Source: Paracoccaceae bacterium | Lineage (GTDB): Bacteria > Pseudomonadota > Alphaproteobacteria > Rhodobacterales > Rhodobacteraceae | DNA length: 47,473 bases | Assembly: GCA_020425125.1 (NCBI GenBank) | Contig: JAGQRV010000029.1 | Coordinates: 37,620 to 85,092, forward strand | Reading direction: 5' to 3' | Position numbers and translations under genes: made by a program | The notes under the pieces: model-generated | The model's database searches: none | What the model saw: only the letters and a program-made list of their open reading frames with translations | Told to the model about the DNA's origin: nothing | In this document: piece after piece, positions 8,606 through 17,200 of the stretch | Layout of the letters: the number at the start of each line of letters is the position of its first letter | Numbering within the stretch: the stretch's first letter is position 1

Positions 8606-9580
8606 TTATGACTTGGTTGCGCCAGATGGTCCGTGGCGCGAAGACCCGTGGCGGCCCGGTTCGTCTGAGCGGCTTTCGGGCAGCCGGTGAGTGGGTCTGC
8701 GCCTTGGTTGGGCCGCCGCCGGATTTGGCGTCAGCTGGTTGGGATAGGCTTGATCGGGCGTCCGCCCGCCATGCGCGGAATGCGGCCTCGAACCGTTGTG
8801 GAAGCTCAGATAGCGGCCGATCGAGGCCCGGGCTTCGGAGACGGCGGCGGAGGCGCGCAGGCAGACGTCCTCGTATTTCACCGTTCGCCAGAGCCGCTCG
8901 ACAAAGACGTTGTCGCGCCTGGCGCCGTTGCCGTCCATGCTGATGGCGATCTCGGCATCCTTCAGCACTTTGATGAAGTCGATGCTCGTGAACTGCGAGC
9001 CCTGGTCGCTGTCGAAGATCTCCGGACGGCCGTGGCGACCGAGCGCCTCCTCCAGGGCTTCGACGCAGAAAACGGTCGAGAGCGTGATCGGCAGCCGCCA
9101 CGCCAGGACCGTGCGGCTGAACCGGTCGACGACGGCGGCCAGGCAGACAAAGCCACGCGCCATCGGAACGTAGGTGATGTCCATCGCCCAGACCTGGTTC
9201 GGCCGCGTCACCGCCAGGTTCCGCAGAAGGCAAGGACAAACCTTGTGACCGGGCGCCGGCTTCGACGTGTCCGGACGGCGGTCAAGCGCCGCGATCGCCG
9301 TTCATCGGGCTTACGCCGCGCCACTGGCACGACGGTCCCTCGAACGCTTCATCAGCGTCGAGACATGGAGCCGGCCCACCCGGTGTCCTTCAGCCTGCAA
9401 CAGGCCTTTCGGCATCCGGCTGCCCGCGAACGGATATCCCGGGTGCACCTCGTCGATCCGGCGCATCAGCGCGAGATCGGCGTCCGAGGTCGGGCGCGGC
9501 AGGCAGCAGACGCCGCCCCGGCTGATCCCGAATACCTTCGTCTGGCGGCTGACGCTCAGCCCGTGGTCGCGGTCAATCAT
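8606..9580 (-). pseudogene. IS3-family OrfB transposase, frameshifted
   Basis: The upstream part (9580-9311) reads MIDRDHGLSVSRQTKVFGIS and SDADLALMRRIDEVHPGYPF and ends in a stop after LMKRSRDRRASG. The rest resumes in another frame as RRPDTSKPAPGHKVC and then the rve integrase core: VTRPNQVWAMDITYVPMARG, FDSDQGSQFTS and the DNVFVERLWRTVKYE block with the catalytic Glu. The D-D-E residues are still present. Around 9300 about 34 extra bases plus a frameshift separate the halves, so no full-length OrfB can be made. Confidence 0.85.
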
Positions 9581-9933
9581 CGTCTTGCGCTCGGCAACAG
9601 ACCTGCCTTGCCGAGCGCGCCGGACATCGGAGCAGGGACCGTGGCCCCAGCGGGGCCGCGCAAGCCCTGCGGAGGATCGTTATCGAGTGTCGGCCCGCCG
9701 ATCCTCGCGTGCAGGCTCTTCACGTCCACGGCCGGAGCCGTTTCGGCCGCGGCGGCGCCGCCGAAGACGCCAGAGGCGCCTTCCAGCAGCTGCCTGCGCC
9801 ACTGCGCGATCTGATTGGGATGGACATCGACCTGCTTGGCCAGGTCAGCCAGCGTCTTCTCGCCCCGGATGGCTGCCAGCGCCACCCTGGCCTTGAATGC
9901 CGGGCCGGGGTTCCGGCGCGGTCGTCCGGTCAT
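9577..9933 (-). pseudogene. IS3-family OrfA, altered C-terminus
   Basis: Starts MTGRPRRNPGPAFKARVALA with the HTH KTLADLAKQVDVHPNQIAQW, typical of IS3-family OrfA. After VKSLHARIG the usual leucine-zipper stretch is replaced by an unusual Gly/Pro-rich insert before the conserved GALGKAGLL. The stop at 9577-9579 overlaps the OrfB start as in active IS3 elements, where a -1 frameshift makes the fused transposase. Given the insert and the broken OrfB, I treat it as part of a dead element. Confidence 0.7.
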
Positions 9934-10020
9934 GGTCTCTCCTCGCTCCCGGCAATCATGCCGATGTCGCGCGGACAATCCACCCAACGACCCCGTTCAG
10001 ATTTCGAGAGACACTTCTTC

Positions 10021-13000
10021 ATGGCCCGGTTCGACAGGCTGGTGCTGGGCCACGCCCTGTCTTGGAGCACCAGCTCGAACGGCGGCTACCAGTCGTGGCT
10101 TCCGAACGGGTACACCCCCAGCATCAATTATGGGGAGACGACGGCCCAGCTCATCGGCGCGATGCTTCTGAAGTCCCGACTGGCCTCGACGGCCGCGGCG
10201 AACCGAGAGGCGTTGCTCCTGCGTCTCATCCATATCGGCGCCCAGGTGTACGACCCGCTTCTCAACGACGGGGTCCATCAGGAGGACGGCGGCCACAACC
10301 AGTTCCTCTCCGCCCCGATGGCGCTGTTCCTCCACGCCACCGGCCGCACCGCCGAGCTGGCCACCCTGCCGGACGACCTCGGCGAAAACATCCACGAACA
10401 GCCGATCCGCCTGACCACGGCGCAGATCGCCAAGATGGTGCCGTTCACCAGCGACGCCAGCGCCCCCCAGGCCTGGCGCCGCCGGACCGTCATCAGCGTC
10501 TCGGGCCAGAGCATCTTCGTGGACGTGACCACGGAGGACACCAATGCGAACCTGACCCGGCTCAGCGTGAACGGGGCCCGGATCATCCGCGAAAGCGACG
10601 GCGAGCAGGCCCTGGTCCTGACCTCGGACACCCGGACCGTCGGGACGGTCATCGGCGCGGGTGGCGGCTGGGAAATCGTCATCAACGGGACGAACAACTT
10701 CGCCCCCGGCGATGTCATCTACTTCGACCACGACGCCAGCTACACCCCCGCCGCCGACGACGTCGAATGGGCGGTGACCAGCGGGCGCTACGGCTTCCCG
10801 GCCTTCCTGCCCGGCGTCGCCACGTCCTACCGGGTCAAGCAGAATTGGGCGGCGCAGGTGCTGTTCCTGTACGCGATCCTCGGGCTCGACGAGACCACCC
10901 ACGCCAGGTTCGGCATCGCCCGGGACTGGGTGATCCGCATGGCCAGCGGCCGCTACCCGCAATTCGGCAACACGCTGATCTCCGGCATCTCGAACGGCAC
11001 CGAGGCCGATCCCTTCGGCGACTTCCAGACCTACGCCTTCGACAAGGCGATCTGGGACGCCAACACCCCGGAGGCAACGCCGCTGTCGCCAGACTACACC
11101 GGATCGTCCTATGTGGTCTCCGCGGTGACCGAGTTCAGCCGCGACAAGACCATCTTCGACACCGGCGCGGCGCTGGGGCAGAACGCCCTCTCGATCCCGG
11201 TCCCCGCCATCGCCACCGATGCGCCGGACGGCACCAACATCCGGGCGCGGGCGATCCGGGCCGACACCTCGGCGCAGGTCTATCCGTGGCGGACCATCGG
11301 GCAGGCATCCGGCGGGGCTCTCACGGGGGCAACCTTCGATGTCGCCAGCGGCGCACGCAACGCCAACTGGCTCCTTCTGGAGTTCGCAGTCGAGGGTTCC
11401 TCGGCGACGGCCTACCAGATGACCAACCGCTTCGGGGCGGGGCACATCTTCATGGTCCTCGGGCAATCCGAAGATGCCCGCATGTTCGACCCCGGCTTCG
11501 ACTATCGCGGCCAGCCGAACGCATCCCTGTCGATCCCGACGCTGACCGACGACGATGCCGTGCAGGTGGTCTACCAGATCGAGGGCGGGGCTTCGAGCCC
11601 GTACGCGACGCAAGGTCCGACCCCCATCACCACGGCCGCTCCGGTCACCCCGGCGATGGCTCACCTGGCGGACGTTCTCACGCAGAACACCAACGACAAG
11701 TGGCTGATCGTGGACGCTTGCCACTCTGGGACCTCCCCGGAGGAGCTGGCCAACGACAGCATCACCACCCGCAACTGGTCCGACCTCGTCAACCTCCTCA
11801 ACGTCGTCCGGGCCGACGGCGCGGATGTGGGTCTGGTCACCGATAGCTGGACGGCCGCACCCTCGGCCTCGGGCGACAACTGGCGGCTCAAGTATTACCC
11901 GTTCTACCTCGGCATCTTCGCAGGCGGGTCGGATTACCCGCTGGGGACCGCTCATCCGAGCTTCTCGGCGACCTACGACCACATCCTGTTCGATCTCTCG
12001 ACCATCGGCGGGCGCGGCCTGTTCGATGCGGCGAAGACCCGGCTCGCCTTCCACGGGCCGCACCGGTTCGAGGACGGCATCAGCTCGATGTGGCCGCTGG
12101 TGGACCCCGCGGGGACCTACTCGTCCGGCTACACGTCCAACAACGTCAACGCGGGCGGTCTCGGATCGGCTCCGTGGCTGCACGTGGTCGAGGACGGCGG
12201 GGCGGTGACGCTCGAAGGTTCGAACGACCAGAGCAGCTGGAATACGGTCTATTCCGGTACCCCGGCCGAATACGCCGTCGTCGGCGCGCCGAAATACACC
12301 TGGTACCGAATCACCACCGCGACCGGCGGGCGCTACTTCCTGGCCGAGCCGTTCTGGCTCAGGGACGACAAGCAGGACACCAGGGCCTCGATCCGAAACC
12401 TCATCGACGACGCGCAGGTCGCGCCGGTGGTGCTGGCCAAGGGGCCCGAGATGCTGCTCTACCAGAACGGCTACCCGGCCTCGCTGGCGGACACCGCCGG
12501 GGGCGGGATTTCCGACCACGATCCCGCGGGGCCCTACTGGCTCGACGGGGCACACCCTGCGGCCTTCGTGGACGACGGTCTGCCCGCTCGGGCGCGGCAC
12601 ACGGCGGTCGCGGCGCTCTACGGGCTGGGGCTGGTGCCCCACGAGGTCCCGGTCTTCAACCGCATCGCCGCCGACCCGGCCGGCGCCTGGGTCGACCTCT
12701 GGTTCGAGGCGTCCGACACCTCGACCCCGGCGATCACCACCACCCGGCTCGCCCGCGGCTTGCCGGCGCTCACCCAGGACCAGCCGCACCGGACCGAGGT
12801 CTGGTGTTTCCGGATCAACGCGGAGCCTGCGGAGAACGTCACGATCAACGCGGGCAAGGTCCGCATCCTGCCGAATGCGTCGATGTCGGCCTTCACCGGG
12901 TCGGACACGATCGGCTATGGCAAGGGCGGCGCGACGGGCATCCAAGTCTGGCCCGAGGACGAGGTCCTCAATAGCTGGATGAACCTCCCGATGATCGACA

Positions 13001-13689
13001 TGGGCATTGCCGGTGTCGAAGGGGTGGCCGTGGAGCCGATGCCTCTGGCAGCGGACATCGCGATCCCGCTCTCGGGGACGCCGCAGTTCTCGACCGCGAA
13101 CGGGGCCTACTTCCTCGACCCGTCAACCCTCGGGACCAACACCGGGAAGCTCACGGAGTACGCTCGGGTGAAGCTCGGCGGCGACGTCACCGGCTACCTG
13201 TTCTACCAGAGCGGCAACTACCTCAAGGTCGAGCGGCTTGCCGGGGGGTCCGTCCGCCTCCTCGTGAAGGACTACGCCAACAACACCATCGTTGGCTCGG
13301 TGATCGTCGGGTCGTTCACGTTCGATCCGAACATCTGGTACGAGTTCGTCCTCTCCATCGACCTGAGCCTCGGGACCTCCAGCTATGTCCGGCTCTACTG
13401 CCAGACCGGCGGGACCGGCGGCTTCTCGCTGATCTACGAGAAGCTCGGCAGCACCTTCACGACCTCGGGCGTCCTCGCGCAGAACCGACAGCTCACCCTC
13501 CTGGCCTCCAACGCCGGGACCAGCGGCCTCGTCGGCGACTACTCCATCGTTCAGGTCTGGAAGGACGCCACCGGGGACGACACGCTTCCCGGCGGGACGC
13601 CATTCAAGCAGATCGACGCCCAGCCCGACGGGACGGTGGTCGAGAGCGGAACCAGCGCCGCCGCCTGGCTGCAGGGCACCCTGCCGTGA
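10021..13689 (+). CDS. Large SGNH-hydrolase-like / LamG-like protein, 5' end probably lost to the IS
   Basis: From the ATG at 10021, 1222 aa. The N-terminal 350 residues have no motif I can name. Around residue 475 comes HIFMVLGQSEDARM, like block I (GQS) of SGNH/sialate-O-acetylesterase folds, and around 845 WLDGAHPAAFVDDG, like the D-x-x-H block V, with an interposed jelly-roll-like segment. The last 220 residues (ANGAYFLDPSTLG to YSIVQVWKDATG) read like a LamG/concanavalin lectin fold. The 'ATG' has no ribosome site, and the frame stays open upstream into the antisense of the IS, so this is most likely the remainder of a longer gene. No signal peptide survives. A phage-tail or surface polysaccharide esterase are both possible. 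Confidence 0.65.
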   Translation: MARFDRLVLGHALSWSTSSNGGYQSWLPNGYTPSINYGETTAQLIGAMLLKSRLASTAAANREALLLRLIHIGAQVYDPLLNDGVHQEDGGHNQFLSAPMALFLHATGRTAELATLPDDLGENIHEQPIRLTTAQIAKMVPFTSDASAPQAWRRRTVISVSGQSIFVDVTTEDTNANLTRLSVNGARIIRESDGEQALVLTSDTRTVGTVIGAGGGWEIVINGTNNFAPGDVIYFDHDASYTPAADDVEWAVTSGRYGFPAFLPGVATSYRVKQNWAAQVLFLYAILGLDETTHARFGIARDWVIRMASGRYPQFGNTLISGISNGTEADPFGDFQTYAFDKAIWDANTPEATPLSPDYTGSSYVVSAVTEFSRDKTIFDTGAALGQNALSIPVPAIATDAPDGTNIRARAIRADTSAQVYPWRTIGQASGGALTGATFDVASGARNANWLLLEFAVEGSSATAYQMTNRFGAGHIFMVLGQSEDARMFDPGFDYRGQPNASLSIPTLTDDDAVQVVYQIEGGASSPYATQGPTPITTAAPVTPAMAHLADVLTQNTNDKWLIVDACHSGTSPEELANDSITTRNWSDLVNLLNVVRADGADVGLVTDSWTAAPSASGDNWRLKYYPFYLGIFAGGSDYPLGTAHPSFSATYDHILFDLSTIGGRGLFDAAKTRLAFHGPHRFEDGISSMWPLVDPAGTYSSGYTSNNVNAGGLGSAPWLHVVEDGGAVTLEGSNDQSSWNTVYSGTPAEYAVVGAPKYTWYRITTATGGRYFLAEPFWLRDDKQDTRASIRNLIDDAQVAPVVLAKGPEMLLYQNGYPASLADTAGGGISDHDPAGPYWLDGAHPAAFVDDGLPARARHTAVAALYGLGLVPHEVPVFNRIAADPAGAWVDLWFEASDTSTPAITTTRLARGLPALTQDQPHRTEVWCFRINAEPAENVTINAGKVRILPNASMSAFTGSDTIGYGKGGATGIQVWPEDEVLNSWMNLPMIDMGIAGVEGVAVEPMPLAADIAIPLSGTPQFSTANGAYFLDPSTLGTNTGKLTEYARVKLGGDVTGYLFYQSGNYLKVERLAGGSVRLLVKDYANNTIVGSVIVGSFTFDPNIWYEFVLSIDLSLGTSSYVRLYCQTGGTGGFSLIYEKLGSTFTTSGVLAQNRQLTLLASNAGTSGLVGDYSIVQVWKDATGDDTLPGGTPFKQIDAQPDGTVVESGTSAAAWLQGTLP

Positions 13690-13808
13690 CGCTGTCCTGA
13701 CCCTTGAAATCCGCCCGCCGAATCACCGGCGGCCGGCCCCGCTTGAAGGTGCCCTTCAACCCCCCGTTCAAGACCGCCAGCAAGTGCCCGGAGCAGAAAA
13801 TCGCGTTG

Positions 13809-13885
13809 CTGCAAGTTTCAGTGACAAACTCTGCAAGATCGGCTGTCACGCTACAGTCACTGAGCGTTGACACTGAAACCTGCAG
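13809..13885. repeat. Imperfect 17-bp inverted repeat
   Basis: CTGCAAGTTTCAGTGAC (13809-13825) is complementary at 15 of 17 positions to GACACTGAAACCTGCAG (13869-13885). Between them are further GTCAC/CAGTGA-type motifs, so the RNA could fold in several ways. Might be the paired ends of a small lost element. Confidence 0.5.
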
Positions 13886-14147
13886 TGAAGCCGGAACAGG
13901 ACGGAAGACCCCGGAAGACCGTGAATGGGGCGCGTTCTCAGTGGCTTGCGAGGCGGCGGCCGTGCCGGCATGGATCGGGTGTGAGGATCTGCAAGGGTCC
14001 GAAATCCGGCTGTAATCGGGATTTATGTAAAGAACGCCGCGCGCCTCGGCCGCATCGACGGGCCTCCCGCTAACCCCCTTTCAAACCGTGTTTAATCGGC
14101 CTTTCGCGGGCCTTGGGCGGCCGCAAACGGGGCAAATTCGGGACATG

Positions 14148-14173
14148 GAAGTGGGAAGTAGCCTTCCCACTTC
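14148..14173. repeat. Perfect 11-bp stem-loop
   Basis: GAAGTGGGAAG, loop TAGC, CTTCCCACTTC. The stem is perfect, with a tetraloop, but no T run follows, so it is not a standard intrinsic terminator. It lies 250 bp upstream of the 71-aa membrane protein gene and may be part of its leader or an unrelated RNA. Confidence 0.55.
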
Positions 14174-14426
14174 GATCCGGGCTTCCCAGATCGGGATTCG
14201 AGAGGTGAAATCAGCAGGTTGGCCTAGGTCGGCTGACTTTGCGCACGGTGCGGAACTGGGAAGGGATTTTCCGGGATCTGGCCAGGACGGCCGCGATGGC
14301 GGAGCTTGACCAGGAGCGCGGCGCGGCGGTCCGTCAACAAGGTGACGCGCTGGATCCGGAGGAACGAAGCGTTATGGGTTGGCGATGTACATCCTCTGTT
14401 CCAGGACCGCGACGCAGGAGGCCTGA

Positions 14427-14642
14427 ATGGAAGCCCTTTTTGCCATCTTGATCGGCGTCCTCATGCTTTTCGTGGTCTACAAGCTGTATATCGGCATCCC
14501 CATGGACATGGCGCGTGCCAGAAACCGTTCCGATACGACATGGGTCATCATCTCGATCCTGCTCTCCCCCGTTCTGGCGATCTTCCTTCTGTTGGTGCTC
14601 GGACAGGCCGCGCCTCGCGCAAGGGACGGTTGCGGGCGCTAG
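14427..14642 (+). CDS. Small two-TM membrane protein, 71 aa
   Basis: Two hydrophobic segments, ALFAILIGVLMLFVVYKLYI (residues 3-22) and WVIISILLSPVLAIFLLLVL (about 39-58), joined by a charged loop MARARNRS. The ATG at 14427 has GCAGGAGG at good spacing. This helix-MARxRxRS-helix layout occurs in small conserved inner-membrane proteins of unknown role. No partner genes are adjacent. Confidence 0.75.
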   Translation: MEALFAILIGVLMLFVVYKLYIGIPMDMARARNRSDTTWVIISILLSPVLAIFLLLVLGQAAPRARDGCGR

Positions 14643-14781
14643 GTTGTGACGAAGCGGATCGGATGCCAGTGCAACAGCGCTCGATCGTGAGAATGTGCGC
14701 GCCAGTCCAGGCCGTGGCAGTCTTTACCAAGCGCGCGGCGTGGCGTGGAGCGGCGCCCCGCCATCTGCCATCGTCCGGGCC

Positions 14782-15024
14782 ATGGGGTGGTGGAGAGACA
14801 GAACGCGGGCGATCGCCGCGCGGCGGGCAGCCGTGCGCCGGGAGGCGGAGGACCTGATCGCCGAATTCGGCGCGGAGGCTTGGCACGAGGCCCAGGACCG
14901 GGCGGCGGCGCGGTCGCTGGAGGACGTCGGCGCGGACCCGCATCCCTGGTGCGTCGCCCGGGCGGTGGAGCGACGGCTGGGCATCCGCCACCAGCCCGAC
15001 ACGGCGACGCGCTCTCTTCTATAG
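14782..15024 (+). CDS. Small conserved hypothetical protein, 80 aa
   Basis: MGWWRDRTRAIAARRAAVRR followed by AEDLIAEFGAEAWHEAQDRA; a helical, Arg/Ala-rich protein of a type seen widely in Rhodobacterales (WWR start, FGxxAxxxAxxRA motif). I start it at the ATG at 14782 because the upstream in-frame residues are not protein-like. No ribosome site is obvious, which lowers confidence. Function unknown. Confidence 0.6.
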   Translation: MGWWRDRTRAIAARRAAVRREAEDLIAEFGAEAWHEAQDRAAARSLEDVGADPHPWCVARAVERRLGIRHQPDTATRSLL

Positions 15025-15109
15025 GTTTAGGTCTCGCGGACGGCTTAGCGAAGGTCCGGCCACAGTTTGGCGTTCGCTGTCGAGCGGCGAGCGCATCTGC
15101 TAGGAAGTG

Positions 15110-15679
15110 TCACGCGCGCCGCCGCGATAGCTGATAGTCGACCCCTGTCATCCGAATCCGCCACGTCAACATCTCCCTGCTAACCAGGTATTCGTCGCAT
15201 GCCGGTTCATCGGGAAGCCTTCGGGTTCGAATTGCCAACAGAGCCGGGCGGGGCAAGAGAAGAGTACCGGCCAGCCAGTCGGCCTCATCTTCTTGGCTCT
15301 GATCGAAGTTCCCTGGTACGAGCGATCCATCTTCCAGAAGACATGCTTCTGCGAGTTCGTGTCCAAGAATGATGTGAGCCAACTCATGCATTATAACGTT
15401 GTTTTTTCGACCTTTAGACGAGACCGGTTTGTAGACGACCAAGTTCGAAGATCCGATTCGCATCGTCAGTGCCGCCCACGAGTCGTCAGCCTCATCGGTT
15501 AGGACTGCTAAGTCTTCGTCGCCAAGGTCCTTGACGTCGCAAACTGACCAGACCTGCACACCGAGGTGCTTGGCTAATCTTTCAGCAGACAAAGGACCGG
15601 ACGGCTCGACGCCCAGCTGCTTTCGGTACTCGACCGAGCGCCGTTCACATTGCGACTTAAATCCTCGACGAAAAGCCAA
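15110..15679 (-). CDS. ImmA/IrrE-family metallopeptidase (TTG start)
   Basis: 189 aa. The zinc motif HExxH appears in VIMHELAHIILGHEL, with a downstream acidic cluster SQEDEADWLAGTLLLP that supplies the third ligand, as in the ImmA/IrrE family (COG2856). Such peptidases cleave a partner XRE repressor to relieve repression. Translation begins with TTG at 15679, directly after the regulator's TGA (TGATTG); the start AFRRGFKSQCERR is the usual family N-terminus, which supports this start. It forms an operon with the XRE gene at 15680-15994. Confidence 0.85.
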   Translation of the reverse strand: MAFRRGFKSQCERRSVEYRKQLGVEPSGPLSAERLAKHLGVQVWSVCDVKDLGDEDLAVLTDEADDSWAALTMRIGSSNLVVYKPVSSKGRKNNVIMHELAHIILGHELAEACLLEDGSLVPGNFDQSQEDEADWLAGTLLLPRPALLAIRTRRLPDEPACDEYLVSREMLTWRIRMTGVDYQLSRRRA

Positions 15680-15994
15680 TCAGTGCCCCCTCGCTTCAAC
15701 CTCGATAAACTGCTCCGATGCCTTCTCAATAAGTTTCGCCAGAGACCTCGCGGTCCTGGGCGGCACGGCCTTTCGGTTCTTGAACGCGATCTGAAGATTT
15801 CCCACCCCCGTGAACTTCGATGTGTCCTCGCCCAGCCAACTGCAAATCTTCTCGAGCGTTCCAACGTCAGGGACATGCCCCTTCTCTATACGTGAAAGGG
15901 TCGACGGGCTGATTCCGATTTCCCGGGCCGCTGCACGCACGCCCATATTGCCCCTGCGCCTGGCGAGGAGAGTTCTTAGGTCTCCGAGTTCCAT
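15680..15994 (-). CDS. XRE-family transcriptional regulator
   Basis: 104 aa. Helix-turn-helix: MGVRAAAREIGISPSTLSRI then EKGHVPDVGTLEKICSWLG. The C-terminal part (AVPPRTARSLAKLIEKASEQ) is helical and may contact the protease. I use the ATG at 15994, which has GGAGG five bases away; the ATG at 16006 with a weaker AGGA is an alternative four codons longer. Paired with an ImmA/IrrE protease, it is probably the repressor that this protease destroys, controlling a nearby mobile element or a stress response. Confidence 0.85.
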   Translation of the reverse strand: MELGDLRTLLARRRGNMGVRAAAREIGISPSTLSRIEKGHVPDVGTLEKICSWLGEDTSKFTGVGNLQIAFKNRKAVPPRTARSLAKLIEKASEQFIEVEARGH

Positions 15995-16297
15995 CTGAGC
16001 CTCCATTGTGTCCTGCGATCTGGTATTTGTGTTTCTTTGTCTGGACAGACATCCGTGCTTCAGCTAGCGTCCAGTGTATGAAACACTTGAATCACGTTAA
16101 GACCAACCAGTCAATTGTCATGATTCGGCGAGGTAAGCTGGGCATGAAGCACTGCGAAGGCACCGACCCCGCAATTACGGGTGGCGCCACCTCGCTTCGT
16201 TGGACACCGGTTTCGGCCACGCATGGCGTTTCGGCATGCCGTGTTCAGTGGCCGGAGTTCGCTTCTGAAGCTTCAAGGGGAGAGAGGGTAACAAAAC

Positions 16298-16325
16298 GAA
16301 GGCCCGAGCGTTAGCCCGAGCCTTC
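16298..16325. terminator. Stem-loop, possible terminator
   Basis: GAAGGCCCGAGC, loop GTTA, GCCCGAGCCTTC: 10 of 12 positions pair. It is followed by TGATTTCTG, a weak T-rich tail on the plus strand. No certain gene ends here, so its role is unclear. Confidence 0.35.
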
Positions 16326-16427
16326 TGATTTCTGTATCTGTGCATGAGGGGCTCGACGGTACAGAGCTGACCCATCACCGCACTCAGCGAAGTATCCGCG
16401 CTCGAGGATAGGTGGATTTTTCGGGTT

Positions 16428-16481
16428 TGGCAAGATACGCCCCGCCGAAGGACTAGCTGAAATGGCAATATACGTTCCGCC
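16428..16481 (+). repeat. Two 19-bp direct repeats spaced 35 bp
   Basis: TGGCAAGATACGCCCCGCC (16428-16446) and TGGCAATATACGTTCCGCC (16463-16481) agree at 16 of 19 positions. Repeats of about 20 bp at the edge of a Mu-like prophage recall the transposase-binding sites of Mu ends, but they might equally be operators for the XRE regulator. Confidence 0.4.
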
Positions 16482-17200
16482 TGGCTATCGGTTGGTGTTC
16501 CGCCCGTGGCGGACCTGCCCGAAGACAGGCCAGCGAATGTATGCGAAAGCCTACGGTCTCCGGGCTTGGCCCATCCTCGTCCCCGAGTGAGACCACCGAA
16601 GAGTAGCTCCCGGGCGTCTCGGCGCCCGAGAGCACCACGAGGTCACCAAACGCAACCACATTATCGCGAAATTCTGGTCTAAGCTGTCGTCAAAGGAAGC
16701 TTCTGCCGACAGAATTGCTTGCGCGGCAACTGAACACGGGACCGAAGTTGGCGAAGGATAGGATCTCGGATTTCAGATTGGACAGAGCCTTGAGCGAGGC
16801 GAGATGAAGGGCGTGCAGAGCTTTGAGGACAAACGCCGACGATACAATTCAAGCTTGAGTGGATTGTTCGACCGTGCCGTGGAGCGTTGTCACATCGACA
16901 AGGGAAGGTCGATGAATAGTTCGGTGCGCGTGCATAGTCCGAAATTCTGGAAAAACGCCACACAACCAGATGTCAAGACTGCATCTGCCCGTAAGGTATC
17001 GCTGTGCCCGACAGGCGAGCACAGTCTAAGATGTATCAGGCAGCCTCGCTTAGTTGCGCCGAGGAGCGGCTCTCTCCGAGGCCAAAGAACGGACCGCGCC
17101 GGATGCGGTCCAGCCCCACAGCGGTAACAGCCTGAAGCACGGCTAGCCTAACCAGTTCAAGTTCATTCATCGCGCAGACCCTTCCTCCAGAGTTCCGGCA

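Larger units (their letters stand above)
8601..9990 (-). mobile_element. Degraded IS3-family insertion sequence
   Basis: About 1.4 kb holding an OrfA-type and a broken OrfB-type transposase, both leftward. Gene content (short HTH OrfA overlapping a DDE integrase OrfB) defines the IS3 family. I could not find matching terminal inverted repeats or a target duplication, so the boundaries are approximate. The right side directly abuts the truncated large protein at 10021. Confidence 0.8.
13690..14426. other. 737 bp without a convincing gene, rich in inverted repeats
   Basis: Open frames here lack ribosome sites and recognisable sequence. The stretch instead carries several dyads: CCGCCG-AATCAC-CGGCGG (13715-13732), TTGAAGG-TGC-CCTTCAA (13743-13759), a 17-bp imperfect inverted repeat (13809/13869) and a perfect 11-bp stem (14148-14173). 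These could be terminators of the large gene, ends of a decayed element, or a structured RNA. Confidence 0.5.
16007..17200. other. About 1.2 kb without a convincing gene; probable location of the prophage left end
   Basis: Visibly lower GC than the flanks. Short open frames on both strands lack ribosome sites and family features. It contains a stem-loop (16298-16325), a 19-bp direct repeat (16428/16463) and the 11-mer CGAAATTCTGG twice (near 16670 and 16940). The left end of the Mu-like prophage should lie here or just right of it, but I could not fix the terminal TG dinucleotide or a target duplication. Confidence 0.4.

Noticed and set aside
8601-9990. IS3 as an active element
   Set aside because: OrfB is frameshifted with an insertion near 9300, OrfA has an aberrant insert, and no matching terminal inverted repeats were found.
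9997-12945. 982-aa open frame on the minus strand
   Set aside because: Antisense shadow of the large rightward protein; Arg/Gly/Val-rich low-complexity translation, no ribosome site, no motif. High GC makes such frames common here.
16006-17127. Several 60-110-aa open frames on both strands (16006-16314, 16453-16659, 16804-17127)
   Set aside because: No ribosome sites, no recognisable motifs, mutually overlapping. Left as unexplained sequence.
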